DNA of 64,000 bases, taken from Saccharum officinarum. Its lineage: Eukaryota > Streptophyta > Magnoliopsida > Poales > Poaceae. The stretch lies in assembly GCA_020631735.1 (NCBI GenBank), contig CM036221.1:12505381-12569380 (forward strand), given 5' to 3'. Positions 11,853 to 23,600 of the stretch are shown here, piece by piece (position 1 is the stretch's first letter; every line of letters starts with the position of its first letter). Position numbers and translations under genes: made by a program. The notes under the pieces are model-generated. The model was given only the letters and a program-made list of their open reading frames with translations, was not told the DNA's origin and did not search any database.

Positions 11853-12754
11853 TCTCCCCCTCCCTTGGAGACCCAGCTCGTCCTCAAGCTGGATAGCTGA
11901 CGCGACCTAGTGATAAGCCTTTTACATCTCGGCTTCCCATTCTTATTTACAACTAAAATACAACTATATCCACCTGGATCCCATGGAAAGAGTGCCTCTG
12001 CTGGCTTCATGTAGGCTGAAGGGTGGAGTGTGAAGCAGCCGGCTCTAATGCTGGATGTGTCTAGCACCACGGTAGGCACAAGGATGAATGAGATAGCCTT
12101 TGATGCCTGATGTTGGATGTTGATGCGAGGTCGCTGCACTGGAAGCGCCCATATTTGGACCTCCCCTGCGATCGGAGCAGCCTGATGTATGGAAGGGGCC
12201 GAGGGGACGAACACGCACGACAACGAGGAGTTGAGGAGCATGCGCATCTTACGCACTACACGCCGGACAAGGAAACCTCGCTCGGCAGCTTGTAGTCGCA
12301 CCGCTGCTTGCTCCTCGGAGACTTTGGCTGCTCGAAGAAGATGTGCTCGGCGGCGTGCCAGGAGGCCCCGTACTGCTGCCTGGAGGCGTACAGCCGCCCG
12401 GCGTTCACGGTCCCTCTTGTCCTTCGCCTCGAGACACGCCCGGATGCGATCCAGTTGTGTGGACATCTCCTCAAGGATGCGCAGGGAGTTGTCGATGCCA
12501 CGAGACAGTTGGTGGAGCGGGTCGGGGCACGGGAGCGGTTTGAAGCGCCGCTGCAGGAGCTCGGTGAAGCGACGCCATGCCGGGTATTCATCTTGTTCGA
12601 CTTGGTGGAACCAAACTCGGGCGTCAGCTTTCAAATTGCGAGAAACCAGCCATACCTTTTCTTCTGCCATGATGCGCTCCCGGCGGAAGTAGAGTTCGCA
12701 CTGGTTGATGAAGACCACCGGATCAGAGGTCCCATCAAACTGTGGAAAATCCAT
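11834..12754 (-). CDS. Retrotransposon gag-like protein with two IQ motifs
   Basis: 306 codons from ATG at 12754. Residues about 1-75 (start MDFPQFDGTSDPVVF; WRRFTELLQRRF near 60) match the retrotransposon gag fold seen in plant Ty3-type elements. Two nearly identical segments follow at residues about 121-136 and 151-166 (LQAAVRGLLARR and LQAAERGFLVRR). Both fit the IQ consensus IQxxxRGxxxR, the calmodulin-binding helix of myosins and IQD proteins. The C-terminal third has PWDPGG and no known domain, and the ORF ends inside the 3' LTR. No zinc knuckle is seen. Packaging by an autonomous partner is inferred. GC-rich DNA at 12780-13250 is its leader. Confidence 0.65.
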   Translation of the reverse strand: MDFPQFDGTSDPVVFINQCELYFRRERIMAEEKVWLVSRNLKADARVWFHQVEQDEYPAWRRFTELLQRRFKPLPCPDPLHQLSRGIDNSLRILEEMSTQLDRIRACLEAKDKRDRERRAAVRLQAAVRGLLARRRAHLLRAAKVSEEQAAVRLQAAERGFLVRRVVRKMRMLLNSSLSCVFVPSAPSIHQAAPIAGEVQIWALPVQRPRINIQHQASKAISFILVPTVVLDTSSIRAGCFTLHPSAYMKPAEALFPWDPGGYSCILVVNKNGKPRCKRLITRSRQLSSLRTSWVSKGGGDVMDSQ

Positions 12755-13298
12755 CGAGGGTCGGGGTGGTGGCTGAATGCGGCTACTCGATGGAGATGGC
12801 AGAAGATCGCCCGCTGCTGGAGGTCGGTCGGTTGTGAACCGCGGTCAATCTGGACCGAGGTCGCGCCTGCTGGATCGGACGGCGACTGCTGGTGGTGAGG
12901 AGGCGCGCGGACGACTGGATCGAAGCTGCGAGGTGGCGGGGGATTCCCGCAGATCGCGGCCGGCTCGGCGAACCCCGCGGACGGCGCGACGTGCTTGGAG
13001 ACGGCCCGCGCAAACGAAACGCGACGATGCCTTGGTGGTGAGGAAGGCGGCGCGTCGGCTGTGGTGGAGATGGGCCGCGGACGGCGCGACGAAGAGTCCC
13101 GCGACGACGCGGTCGACGGTGGCGGCGCGTGGTGGGTGACGGGGAGGCGGCGCGGCGGCTGGGCGACGGATGGAGGCGTCGCGGCTGCTGAGCGACGGAT
13201 GGGGACGTCGCGGTTGGGGTGTGGTTGCGGCCGAATTAGGGTTAATTTTTTTTGGTTGTTTTTTTATGGGAGGGATCGACAGGCTATCTGATACCAGA

Positions 13299-13624
13299 TG
13301 TAATGATGATGGATATTTTAGGGTAACTAGGCCTTATGCTTTGCCAAGAGCTTGAGAGATTCAGGGAGACTAGAATTGTTTCTTCATAATTCATTGCTTC
13401 CTTTTCATTGTGCCTCATGGGCTGATTATAAAGGGTACATAGGACTAACACCTCTTGTGCCTAGACAATATGGTACTATTCCTATAGATAAATAACTAAG
13501 AGAGACACTAATTAACACTAATGGGCTTAAGGCCCAACTAGGACACTCGCGCTCTACGACGCCCTTCTGCATCTGACGTCTTGGGCCTATTGGGCCAGTG
13601 GCAGCCTGTTGACTGCCCATGACA
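13299..13624 (-). repeat. 5' LTR of the non-autonomous element
   Basis: 326-bp partner of the LTR at 11536. Its outer edge abuts the CTTAG duplication and its inner edge abuts the PBS. Confidence 0.88.
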
Positions 13625-13629
13625 CTTAG

Positions 13630-14523
13630 AATATTACAGACACGTCCTACATTACATGCGTAGAGGATAAATTCATTTGATATCTCATGTCAAAAGCGTT
13701 AGCTACAAGAATGAAATATAATGATTAAATTTCATACAGTTGTAATGTAGAAAGCTTGAGCATACGGCATATCATTGTTTGAGATACACTGTAAAATCAA
13801 GCCTCATAACTCATCATGTTCAGAATATACTGTATGTTAGGTTAAAAAGAAACAGACATTACAAGGAGGGAATCCTAGCTCTTCATGCTGCAGTCTTCAA
13901 TATAACGTGGCCCCAAAACCTTTGGGTTCAGAACAAGCTCATGGAACGTTCTTAGGATCAGGCACCAATGACATTGCCATGCCTTGCATTGATCATATCT
14001 GTGATTCTATACTGAGATCGCAGCCATCAGCTAAATTGCTTTCAAGTCAGTCAGTCATCTAAGTGGTGAAGGCTACCACTAGCGCAACCATTACGCAGAT
14101 TGCAAGTGCCCACAAGGCCTTCTACCTCTGTTCATGTAAACTGAACAGTGAATGAGCCAAACTGCACCAGGGGAAAAGGAACAGTTTGGACGTAAGTGAC
14201 AGTTTATGTAGAATAGGAATCAAGATTTCCACTCAGAAGAGAGCAAGGTATGTAGCCAACTAAAGCATTTTTGTTAGATATGCAAGGTCTGACAAGGAGG
14301 AATGCTGGACAATTCGTTGGGATCATTTTTTTTCTCACGATTCACATCATGAATATTCAAAAGGAAATACATATGACACGAATGATGCAGCATCTGGGCA
14401 CTGTAGTATGAGCAGCGGCAGCGCTGTCCAGCCGCAGCCGAACAGGGCCATGAATCTATTTTAAATGAACAAGGCATTGTCTAAGACTACATATACAGAT
14501 CACAACATAGTCTGTCAGGTTAG
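13630..14523. other. 3' flank of TERC, no gene
   Basis: AT-rich sequence downstream of TERC with no supportable frame. Part may be extended TERC 3' UTR. Confidence 0.35.
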
Positions 14524-14528
14524 ATTTT

Positions 14529-14534
14529 TTTATT
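14529..14534 (-). terminator. Polyadenylation signal AATAAA of TERC
   Basis: Minus-strand AATAAA lies 90 nt after the TERC stop codon in AT-rich sequence; it is the nearest candidate signal. Confidence 0.45.
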
Positions 14535-14623
14535 ATAATTTCTTTTGTAGCTTGATCATGTGCCAAAAAAAAAATGGAGCAAGCTGATCCATTCCTTTTA
14601 CCTGCATGTGTTGTTGCATCAGT

Positions 14624-17600
14624 CTACTTGTCCCCCTCCTCTTTTGATGCTTTCCTAAGACTTAATATGACACCTCCACTAAGACAGGTAGTTACAATAG
14701 CAAGCGAAGCTTCTGTTGGTATATGATAACCTGCCATAAGTGGAAACCGGTAATTACATGAGACGAAAAGCACTTAAAAAAACAGCAATGTCACTCTGTA
14801 TGCTGCTAAAAAAGAGATGAAAACATTAGGTGAGTGTAATGAATATGAATGTGAGAAAATAAGAGTTAGATAATGTTTTTAATTGCTCACCAAAAAAGTC
14901 AAAGATCATCTTTGTCCCTACGAAGCCCAACACAACACCAATGGCAGGCTGCAGAGCAAATTGCCAATAGAAGTAAGTGGTCCTGTTAGGTCATAGAGCA
15001 ATATGCCAATATATGATATGAACCTGCTCGGCCATTGACCAATCACATTTGCAATGCTAGCGGTAATAGGTGGTATTGGATATTAGTTAACGACAAACAT
15101 CTAATGCCTCCAATTACCACTAACACGGACCTAATTTTCACAATGGGTGATATACATGAGCTAAGCACGTTCTCGAAAAAAAAACAATGGCTGGTGTAAT
15201 ACTGAATGATTTGTTCGTTCTGAAGCAAGATAACATAAGAAAATAAATAATATCTAAATGTTCAATATTAAAAGGTAAATAGAAAATAGCTCAAGAAACC
15301 TTAAGAACGAAAGTTGATTGTTGATATTCACCTGTAGATACTCCAATTCACCCATGCTTTCAGAAATGAGCACATAGAGCGACCGCAAACCTGACATAAC
15401 AATAGTCGCATCAAGTTAGCTCTTGACATTCTTTAGAAGTGCAGAAATCGTACCAGGCACAAGATTTAAGTCAAGCATACATAAAAAATTCACCAATATG
15501 GCTGAAGTATTTTGTGTAAAAATTTAAGCTTGCAACATAAAAAGGCAGAATATTTACCAGAAATAGCAAAAATATTTGATGATAGTATTATAAGTGGATC
15601 CCTTGTGACACCAAAGACTGCTGGTATCGAGTCAATCTGTATAATTGAAATGTTAGTACCTATACCTGGAATCATAAAATAGAAAAGGAAGAACTGCACA
15701 TGAAAACAGCTTGTGAAGGAACCTACGGCAAAAGCAATATCACTCAGCTCAATCACTGCCAAAGTCAAGAGCAATGGTGTAGCCTGCAACCAAAAGAAGT
15801 ATCACATCTTCAGGAACTTATATAACTTTACGAAGACAGAATAATTCCTTTAAATTGTCCACCCAACCATGCATCTATGTTGTGTGAACAGAAACATAAC
15901 AATGAATGCTGAAATAAGTCGCAAAAAAAAAAGAATGCTGAAATAGTAACACATTTAAATGATTGGGAACAGATAAAAAAATCATATTCCAGGACAAAGT
16001 TCATTCCACGGTAGTTTTAGTAAAGATCCAGCATAAAATGGACAACACTTACTTTCCATAAACCATCTTGAGTTGTGAAAAAACGATCAGCATCATAACT
16101 ATCTGACAGGAGAAACATGGGAATGAGCTCAACTAGACATGTAGCAAGTAAATTACTGAATACTACCCCTAAATATAAAAAAATTAAAGATATGTGATTC
16201 AAGAATTTAGGTGAGGAGTTAGTCATTTTTGCTGTGCAATCTGGAGTGAACAATGGGGGCATGTTAATAATCTAAATAGTAGATAGGTAAGGAAAACTGA
16301 AAATCATTGAATAAAGTTGGTTACCAGTGACTGGAATGAACTTTTGGCATGTTTTCACAATGAAGTTATCGGATAGATCAGATTCTTCTTCTTCTTCAGC
16401 AAATAGCTGCCATTATGTTAAGACTATAGTATTAGTGCTGTGGCCCTTTGTTGAATATCTTGAAGTCACTTAAAGAAGCTCCGCACGACTATCTTGAAGA
16501 GACTTTTCAACATCAAAAAAGTGGAAACAAATTGGGAATGAAGTGTGACAATTGTTTTCTGTTTTTCCTTCTGAGGGTTAACTTACTTACATAGGCATAA
16601 GGTTGAAATGTAACAATACAGGTGGAACCAGAATAGATCAAGAAAAGAAGCATGCCATTATGGTATACTGATTGATATTACTACTGACTGATGGAATGAA
16701 TACACTGAATAGTTTATAACTTTACATTGCAGAAACAAGCATTCATTGAAGCTGTGAAAAGACAGGACTTTATGAGTTTATACGATTCTAATGAAGTTAA
16801 CCATATGCATGCTAGCCGCTATTATGCTAATATTAAACATGCTAAAATAACAAGTTTACCAAAAGGGGCTTAAAGTAAAGTGTGACCCATCTTTTTTCGT
16901 GAAATACCTTGTAAGAAGTGAATAACAGGATCAAAGCCAACAGCAAGTTCACCGCCTCAAATTTCTATAGAAAAGTAGAAGACTGTAACAGTCAATATAA
17001 TATGATAAATGAAAAACATAACCAACAATAGCATGAGAGAACAGTCAACCTGAATGGTAGCTGTTCCCAGGATGATCATCGCTGCCCGAAAGACCACAGC
17101 TCCAGCAATACCATAAGAAAGTACTCGATTCTTGTTACAGACATCAGAAATGATGAGAAAAGGTACCAAGTAGAGTTGAATTTCAACTTTCGCAATAGCC
17201 ATTGAGACATACCTGATATTCCTTTGGCACTTGGAAATACTTAAAGACCAGAACAAAAACAAAGAGATTGTCCACCGACAAGCTCTGTTCCAATAAATAC
17301 CTGTTAGATAACAGGACAAGATTACATTGTTATGTATAGAGTTTAAGGAAAGTGTTGTCACGATTGATCATGTCAATGTTTTTGAGGCGTCGCCTAGGCG
17401 ACAAGGCGTGCTCGAGGGCCTGGGCGTCGGGGTCACCACGACCTCAACCTGTATGGCGTCCGCCTAATCAGATTAGGCGTCGTGTAGGCGTAGATAGGCA
17501 TTGGGCGGACGCCTACAGCCACGCCGCGGACGCCGGGTGCTAATTCGCGGGGGAAGGGTGCCAAAAGGACCGCAGCCCCGTGGGAAATCGACCGTGCACC

Positions 17601-20600
17601 TGTTGGAGTATGTGTTTAGGCCCATGTGGCTAAGGCCCATGTGGCCCATGTATGGAACCTATATAGCTACCCTTCTAGGGTTAGCCCTAATTGAGAGAAT
17701 TACTTTCCAACATGGTATCAAGCCTGTTCTTTCCTCTTTCCCCACCCTGAGCCGCCGCCGCCGCTCAGCCTCCTACCGCCGGCGCTGCTCCTGCCACCGG
17801 CGCCGGCATGGCTGACCGGCCTCCCTCTTCTCCCTCCCCCTTCTCCCTCCTCCCTTCCCCCTCCACCCTTTCCTGGGCGCAGGTTGCCGCCGCCGCTCCT
17901 GGGGCGCCGCCTGGCGCCGCGCCCGCCCCTCCGCCCGCTACTGCGCCGCCTGGCGCCGCGCCCGCCCCTCCGCCCGTCGGGGTCGCGCCCCTTGCTGCCG
18001 TGCTCCAGGACGCGCGCGGAGCCCCCCACCTCCCTGCCGCGACCCTCCCCCTCCCTACCCACACGGCAGCAGCCCTCACTGCCGGGGTGGACGCGGCAGG
18101 CACGGGCGGCGGGGAAGACTCTGCTCCTACGGCCGCCGGCGTTGAGCATCCCCTGCCCCCGACGGTCCGATCTCCTCTGGTCCATGCAGGGCTAGGCGCT
18201 GACACCCTCCAGACCACCCTCGCCGCCCTTCTGGATGCAGCTGCCGGGGCAGGGGGCGCTGACCACCTTCCAGCCGCCCTGGCCGCCCTCCTGCGCGCCG
18301 CCGGGACCGATGCCGCCGTCCTCCATCGGGCGGCCCTGACTCCTGGTGCCGGCACACCTACGCTTCAGGGCCCGCGTTCCGACTCCGCCCTCGCCGCCGC
18401 CCTTGTCGCTGCCCGCGCGGCCGCCGCGGAGGGGCAGGCTCGTGTGCGGGCGGCCGCCGCCGTCTGGGAGCGTGAGCGCGACGCGGCTGACGCCCTGGCT
18501 CGCCAGATCGCCGAGGCCGAGCATCTCCTCACCTCTCCCGTGGTCCCGGACACCGGAGCTACCTCCTCTGCCTCGCCGAGACGCCGCGTGTCACATACTA
18601 CCGTCCTCTGGCACGACCCGGCCGACCCGCTCGTGGCTCAGCTTCACTACCAGGCCGGGGGGGTCCAGAACATCCGCCTCCTCGTCCCGGTCGTCCTTGA
18701 GCCGGAGTCGCCCTCCTACGCCCGCTGGCGGGATCTGGTGCTTCTCACTCTTCGCCGCTACGCCCTCGACGACCACGTCCTCGTTGACGCCTCGGTCGCC
18801 GTCCAGACCCCGTCGTGGCTTCGTCTAGACAACATCGTCCTCTCCTGGATCCTGGGGACGATCTCTCTGGACCTCCACGACCTCGTCCGCACCTCTCCTG
18901 ACGCGCGCCGAGCTTGGCTAGCCCTTGAGGGCCAGTTCCTGGGCAACGCGGAGGCCCGGGCTCTGCGCCTCGACGCGAGTTTCAGGACCTTCGTCCAGGG
19001 TGACCTCTCCGTCGGTGAGTTCTGCCGTCGGATGAAGGGCATGGCGGACTCCCTGGGGGACCTTGGGTGGCCCGTGGAGGATCGCATCTTGGTCCTCAAC
19101 GTCCTCCGGGGGCTCAGCGACCACTACGCCCACCTCCGGACGTGGATCACCCGCCAGAGGCCCTTCCCCACCTTCCTGGAGGTTCGTGACGATCTCGTCA
19201 TGGAGGAGCTCACTCAGGGCATCCAGCCGGGATCCACCACCTCCACGGGCTCCTCGTCCCCATCGACGGCCCTGCCTGCTACTTCGACACGCCCGACTGC
19301 TCCACCGCCGCCGTCTCTTCTGGGTCCCCCTCCCTCCGGGCCGAGCGGAGGTGGGGGGGCCGTGGCGGTCGCCGTCGACGTGGAGGGGGTCGCGGGGGTG
19401 GCCGGGGCGGCCACACCCAGCCTCCGGCTCCTGGTGGGTCGCCGGGGGGGCACCATGGCCCTCCTTCCAGCACCCGTGGTCAGGGCGCATCTCCATGTGG
19501 CCCTACCACGCCATCGGGCCGACTCGCGCCCCCCGGTGGCCATGCTCACCGGAACTCCTCCTGCTGGCCCCACACCCGGCGCCTTCCCTGCTACGGCGTG
19601 GACTCCACCCTCTGGGACTCTTCCGGGGGTCGCGGGATGGGACCCGGCAGCCTTGACCCGCTCGTTCAGCACCATGGGCCTGACACCTCCGGTCGGACCT
19701 GAGTGGATTGCTGATTCGGGTGCCACCTACCACACCACTCCTGACCCCGGTATACTTTCGTCGCTCCACTCTCCTTCTTCCTCTCTTCCTTCGTCCATTA
19801 TGGTCGCCAATGGTTCTTGTCTTCCTGTCACGTCTGTGGGTACCGCCGGTGCTCATGGCTCCTTTCGTCTTCCTGATGTTCTTGTTGCTCCTTCTATGGT
19901 TCATAACCTTCTTTCTATTCGTCGTTTTACAGCTGACAATTCTTGTTCTGTGGAATTTGACTCTTCTGGTCTTACTGTAAAGGATTTGGCTTCCCGGCGT
20001 CCTCTACTCCGATGTGACAGCACCGGGCCCCTTTACACCCTTCGCTTCCCGGCAGCGCCTTCGTCCTCTTCGCCGTCCTTTTTGTCAGCTGCCTTCGCCG
20101 CTTCTACTTCCTCTACTACCTGGCACCGGCGCCTCGGCCATCCTGGACGTGATGCCCTGATACAGCTCAGTCATAGCTCTGGTCTTCCATGTACTCGAGC
20201 TCATGATGAGCAACTGTGTCATGCGTGCCAATTGGGCCGACATGTTCGTCTTCCTTTTTCTAGTTCTTCTTCTCATGCGGCCTGCAGTTTTGATCTTGTA
20301 CATTGCGACCTATGGACATCTCCTGTTCTAAGTATTTCTGGTTATAAGTACTATCTTGTGGTTGTTGATGATTTTTCGCATTATTCGTGGACATTTCCTC
20401 TCCGTGCGAAGTCAGACACGTTTACCACGCTCCTTCACTTCTTCACGTGGGTGTCTACACAGTTCGGCCTCACCATCAAGGCCGTCCAGTGTGACAATGG
20501 TCGCGAGTTTGATAACTCCACCTCCCGCGCTTTCTTCCTCTCTCACGGTGTTCAGTTGCGCATGTCTTGCCCATACACCTCTTCGCAAAATGGCAAGGCA

Positions 20601-23600
20601 GAGCGGATGATTCGCACCACCAACGACACCGTGCGTACCCTTCTCTTTCAGGCCTCTCTTCCCGCTCGCTTCTGGGCTGAGGGCCTGCACACCTCCACCT
20701 ACCTTCTTAACCGCCTTCCTTCCGCGGCCTGCCCCGCTCCCACTCCTCACCACGCCCTCTTCGGTACCCCACCGAGGTACGATCACCTCCGCGTGTTTGG
20801 GTGTGCGTGTTATCCCAACACCGCTGCCACTTCTTCCCACAAGCTGGACCCCCGCTCCACGCTCTGTGTCTTCCTCGGGTACTCTCCGGATCACAAGGGG
20901 TACCGGTGCTTTGACCTTACCTCCCGACGGGTTCTCATATCTCGCCATGTGGTATTCGATGAGTCCGTCTTTCCCTTTTCCAGCACCACCACCCCTCCGG
21001 TACCTGACCCACCCTCCCTGTTTTCCACTGACCCGGTGGTCCAGCCACCTTTTTCGTGATCTCCTGCAGGTACCGCTTCGCCGCGTGCCGGGCCGGCCTC
21101 CTGTCCCGGATCCCCAGCAGGTCCGTGCCCGTCGTCCTCGGGTGCGGCCCCGTCCTCTCCGGTTGGTGCAGACCCGGGGCCTTCGTCCCTCGCTGCTGCC
21201 CCGGGGGGGTCGTGTCGGTCGACGACGCCAGATCCCATCCCGGCACCTGCCCCGACACCTCCGTCGAGGTTCGCCGCGCCGGTACGGGTGTACCAGCGCA
21301 GGCCGCGGCCGCCGCCGCTCGCGCTCCCTTCTCCACCGAGGACACCGACACCACCGCCGCTGTCTCCGCCGGCTCGTGGTGCCCCGCCGGTCTACCATCC
21401 GCCGCTACTGCACCGACACCCGCGGCATGTTCACCCGATGGTGACACGACACGCGGCTGGCACCCTGCCGCCTCGTGCCCTCGAGGCTTCGACCGGCGAT
21501 GCGGTGGTCTCTCCGGTACCCTCCTCCGTCCGCGACGCCCTGTTGGACCCTCACTGGCGCCATGCGATGGAAGAGGAGTACGCCGCGCTACTCGCCAACC
21601 AGACGTGGGAGTTGGTGCCCCGGCCGCCGGGCTCCAACGTCGTCACCGGCAAGTGGATTTGGACCCACAAGCGCCGGGCTGACGGCTCTCTCGAGCGCTA
21701 CAAGGCTCGCTGGGTCCTCCGGGGTTTCACTCAGCGCCCTGGCGTCGACTACGATGAGACTTTCAGCCTGGTGGTCAAGCCGGCCACAGTCCGTACCGTG
21801 CTATCGCTGGCACTTGCTCGGTCTTGGCCCGTCCACCAGCTGGACGTCAAGAATGCCTTCCTCCACGGCCTTCTCACCGAGACGGTGTACTGCAGTCAGC
21901 CGGCGGGGTTCGTCGACACCACCCGTCCTGACATGGTCTGCCGGCTCAACAGGTCCCTCTACGGCCTCAAGCAGGCACCTCGGGCGTGGAACCACCGGTT
22001 CGCCGCCTTCTTGCTGACCCTGGGGTTCATGGAGGCCAAGTCTGATACGTCCCTGTTCGTCTACCACCATGGCGCCGATACTGCATACTTGCTGCTCTAT
22101 GTTGATGACATTGTCCTCACCGCCTCCAGCGACCCACTTCTCCGCCGGATCATCACCGCTCTCCAGCAAGAGTTCGCGATGAAGGATCTGGGTGAGCTCC
22201 ACCACTTCCTCGGTGTCACTGTTGAGCACCGTCCTGCCGAGCTCCTCTTCACCAGCGACAGTACACTCGGGACATTCTGGAGCGGGCTGGGATGACTGAC
22301 TGCAACCCCTGCTCCACTCTGGTCGACACTCAGGGCAAGCTGTCTGAGGCTGAGGGGCCACCGGTGGCCGATCCCACTGCGTACAGGAGTCTCGCCGGGG
22401 CCCTTCAGTACCTCACCTTCACCCGGCCGGACATCACCTATGCAGTTCAGCAGGTCTGCCTCCACATGCATGATCCCCGGGAGCCTCACCTCGTGGCTCT
22501 CAAACGCCTCCTCCGCTACCTCCGGGGCACACTCGACTACGGCCTCCTCCTCCACCGGGCCTCCTCCACCGACCTCGTCGTCTACACCGACGCTGACTGG
22601 GCCGGGTGCCCGGATACTCGCCGCTCCACCTCCGGCTACGCCGTCTTCCTGGGCGGCAACCTGGTGTCTTGGTCGTCCAAGCGCCAGCCGGTGGTCTCCC
22701 GGTCCAGCGCAGAGGCGGAGTACCGCGCCGTTGCTAACGGCGTGGCGGAGGCCGCCTGGCTCCGGCAGCTGCTGGCTGAGTTACACACTCCACCCTCCCG
22801 GAGCACACTGATCTACTGCGACAACGTCAGTGCGGTCTACCTCTCCACCAACCCCATCCAGCACCAGCGGACGAAGCATATGGAGATCGACCTCCATTTT
22901 GTCCGTGATCGGGTGGCCATGGGCGAGGTGCGGGTTCTTCATGTTTCGACGACCTCCTAGTTCGCGGACATCTTCACCAAAGGCCTCCCGTCCTCGACCT
23001 TCGCCGAGTTTCGCTCCAGCCTCAACATCACCGGTGGCTAGTTGCGTCTGTGGGGGGTTGTGTGTGTTCTTTCTTGTTCAGCCTCGAACTCCGCTGCGCC
23101 GGTAGTTCAGACTGCGGGGGGTGTTGGAGTATGTGTTTAGGCCCATGTGGCTAAGGCCCATGTGGCCCATGTATGGAACCTATATAGCTACCCTTCTAGG
23201 GTTAGCCCTAATTGAGAGAATTACTTTCCAACAGCACCCGCGAAAAGCAAGAGGCGCAGGAAATCGACCGCTCGTCCACGCTTTTCGCGCGGGGAATCGA
23301 CCGCGCAAGGCATTTACCGCGAGTGCAGGCGAGGGGAGAGGAAGAGAGAAGGCGGCGGGCGAACCTCGAGCTCCGCTTGCGGCTTGGCTGCTCGTCTGCT
23401 CGAGTCCAACGGCCTGCCGCCCCTGCAGCGGAGCCTTGCATCTCCGCACGTCCGCACCTGCCGTGGAGCCGCTCCAGCATCGTCGCACGTCGCTGCTACA
23501 GCCATCGACCGTCCGCACCTGCTCTGCCTCGAGTCTGCGCCTCCATCGGCCGTCGGCAGCTGCTCGCCCGCCTGTTGTCTGCGCCTCCGTCGGGTACTTC

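Larger units (their letters stand above)
11536..13624 (-). mobile_element. Non-autonomous LTR retrotransposon with gag-like ORF
   Basis: Two LTRs (317 and 326 bp, both TG...CA) are flanked by an exact 5-bp target duplication CTTAG (11531-11535 and 13625-13629). Read on the minus strand, TGGTATCAGA (tRNA-iMet PBS) follows the right LTR and a purine tract AAGGGAGGGGGAGA precedes the left one, so transcription runs leftward. The 1.45-kb interior codes only for a gag-like protein; there is no protease, RT or integrase. It sits between the convergent DUF1218 and TERC genes. Confidence 0.9.
17601..23233 (+). mobile_element. Copia LTR retrotransposon, 5.63 kb, short identical LTRs
   Basis: Bounded by two 112-bp LTRs with no difference that I can see, and flanked by the exact 5-bp duplication GCACC (17596-17600 and 23234-23238). 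TGGTATCAAGCC right after the left LTR is a tRNA-Met-type PBS; a G-rich tract ACTGCGGGGGG precedes the right LTR. The domain order is gag, protease, integrase, RT, RNase H, so Copia. It is inserted in the hAT element within TERC intron 3, opposite in sense to TERC. Confidence 0.95.

Noticed and set aside
12189..13291. Several plus-strand frames in the non-autonomous element
   Set aside because: Arginine-rich shadows of the minus-strand gag-like ORF and its GC-rich leader.
17718..19904. Long minus-strand frames opposite the Copia gag
   Set aside because: They are shadows of high GC third positions in the plus-strand polyprotein and have no recognisable domain.
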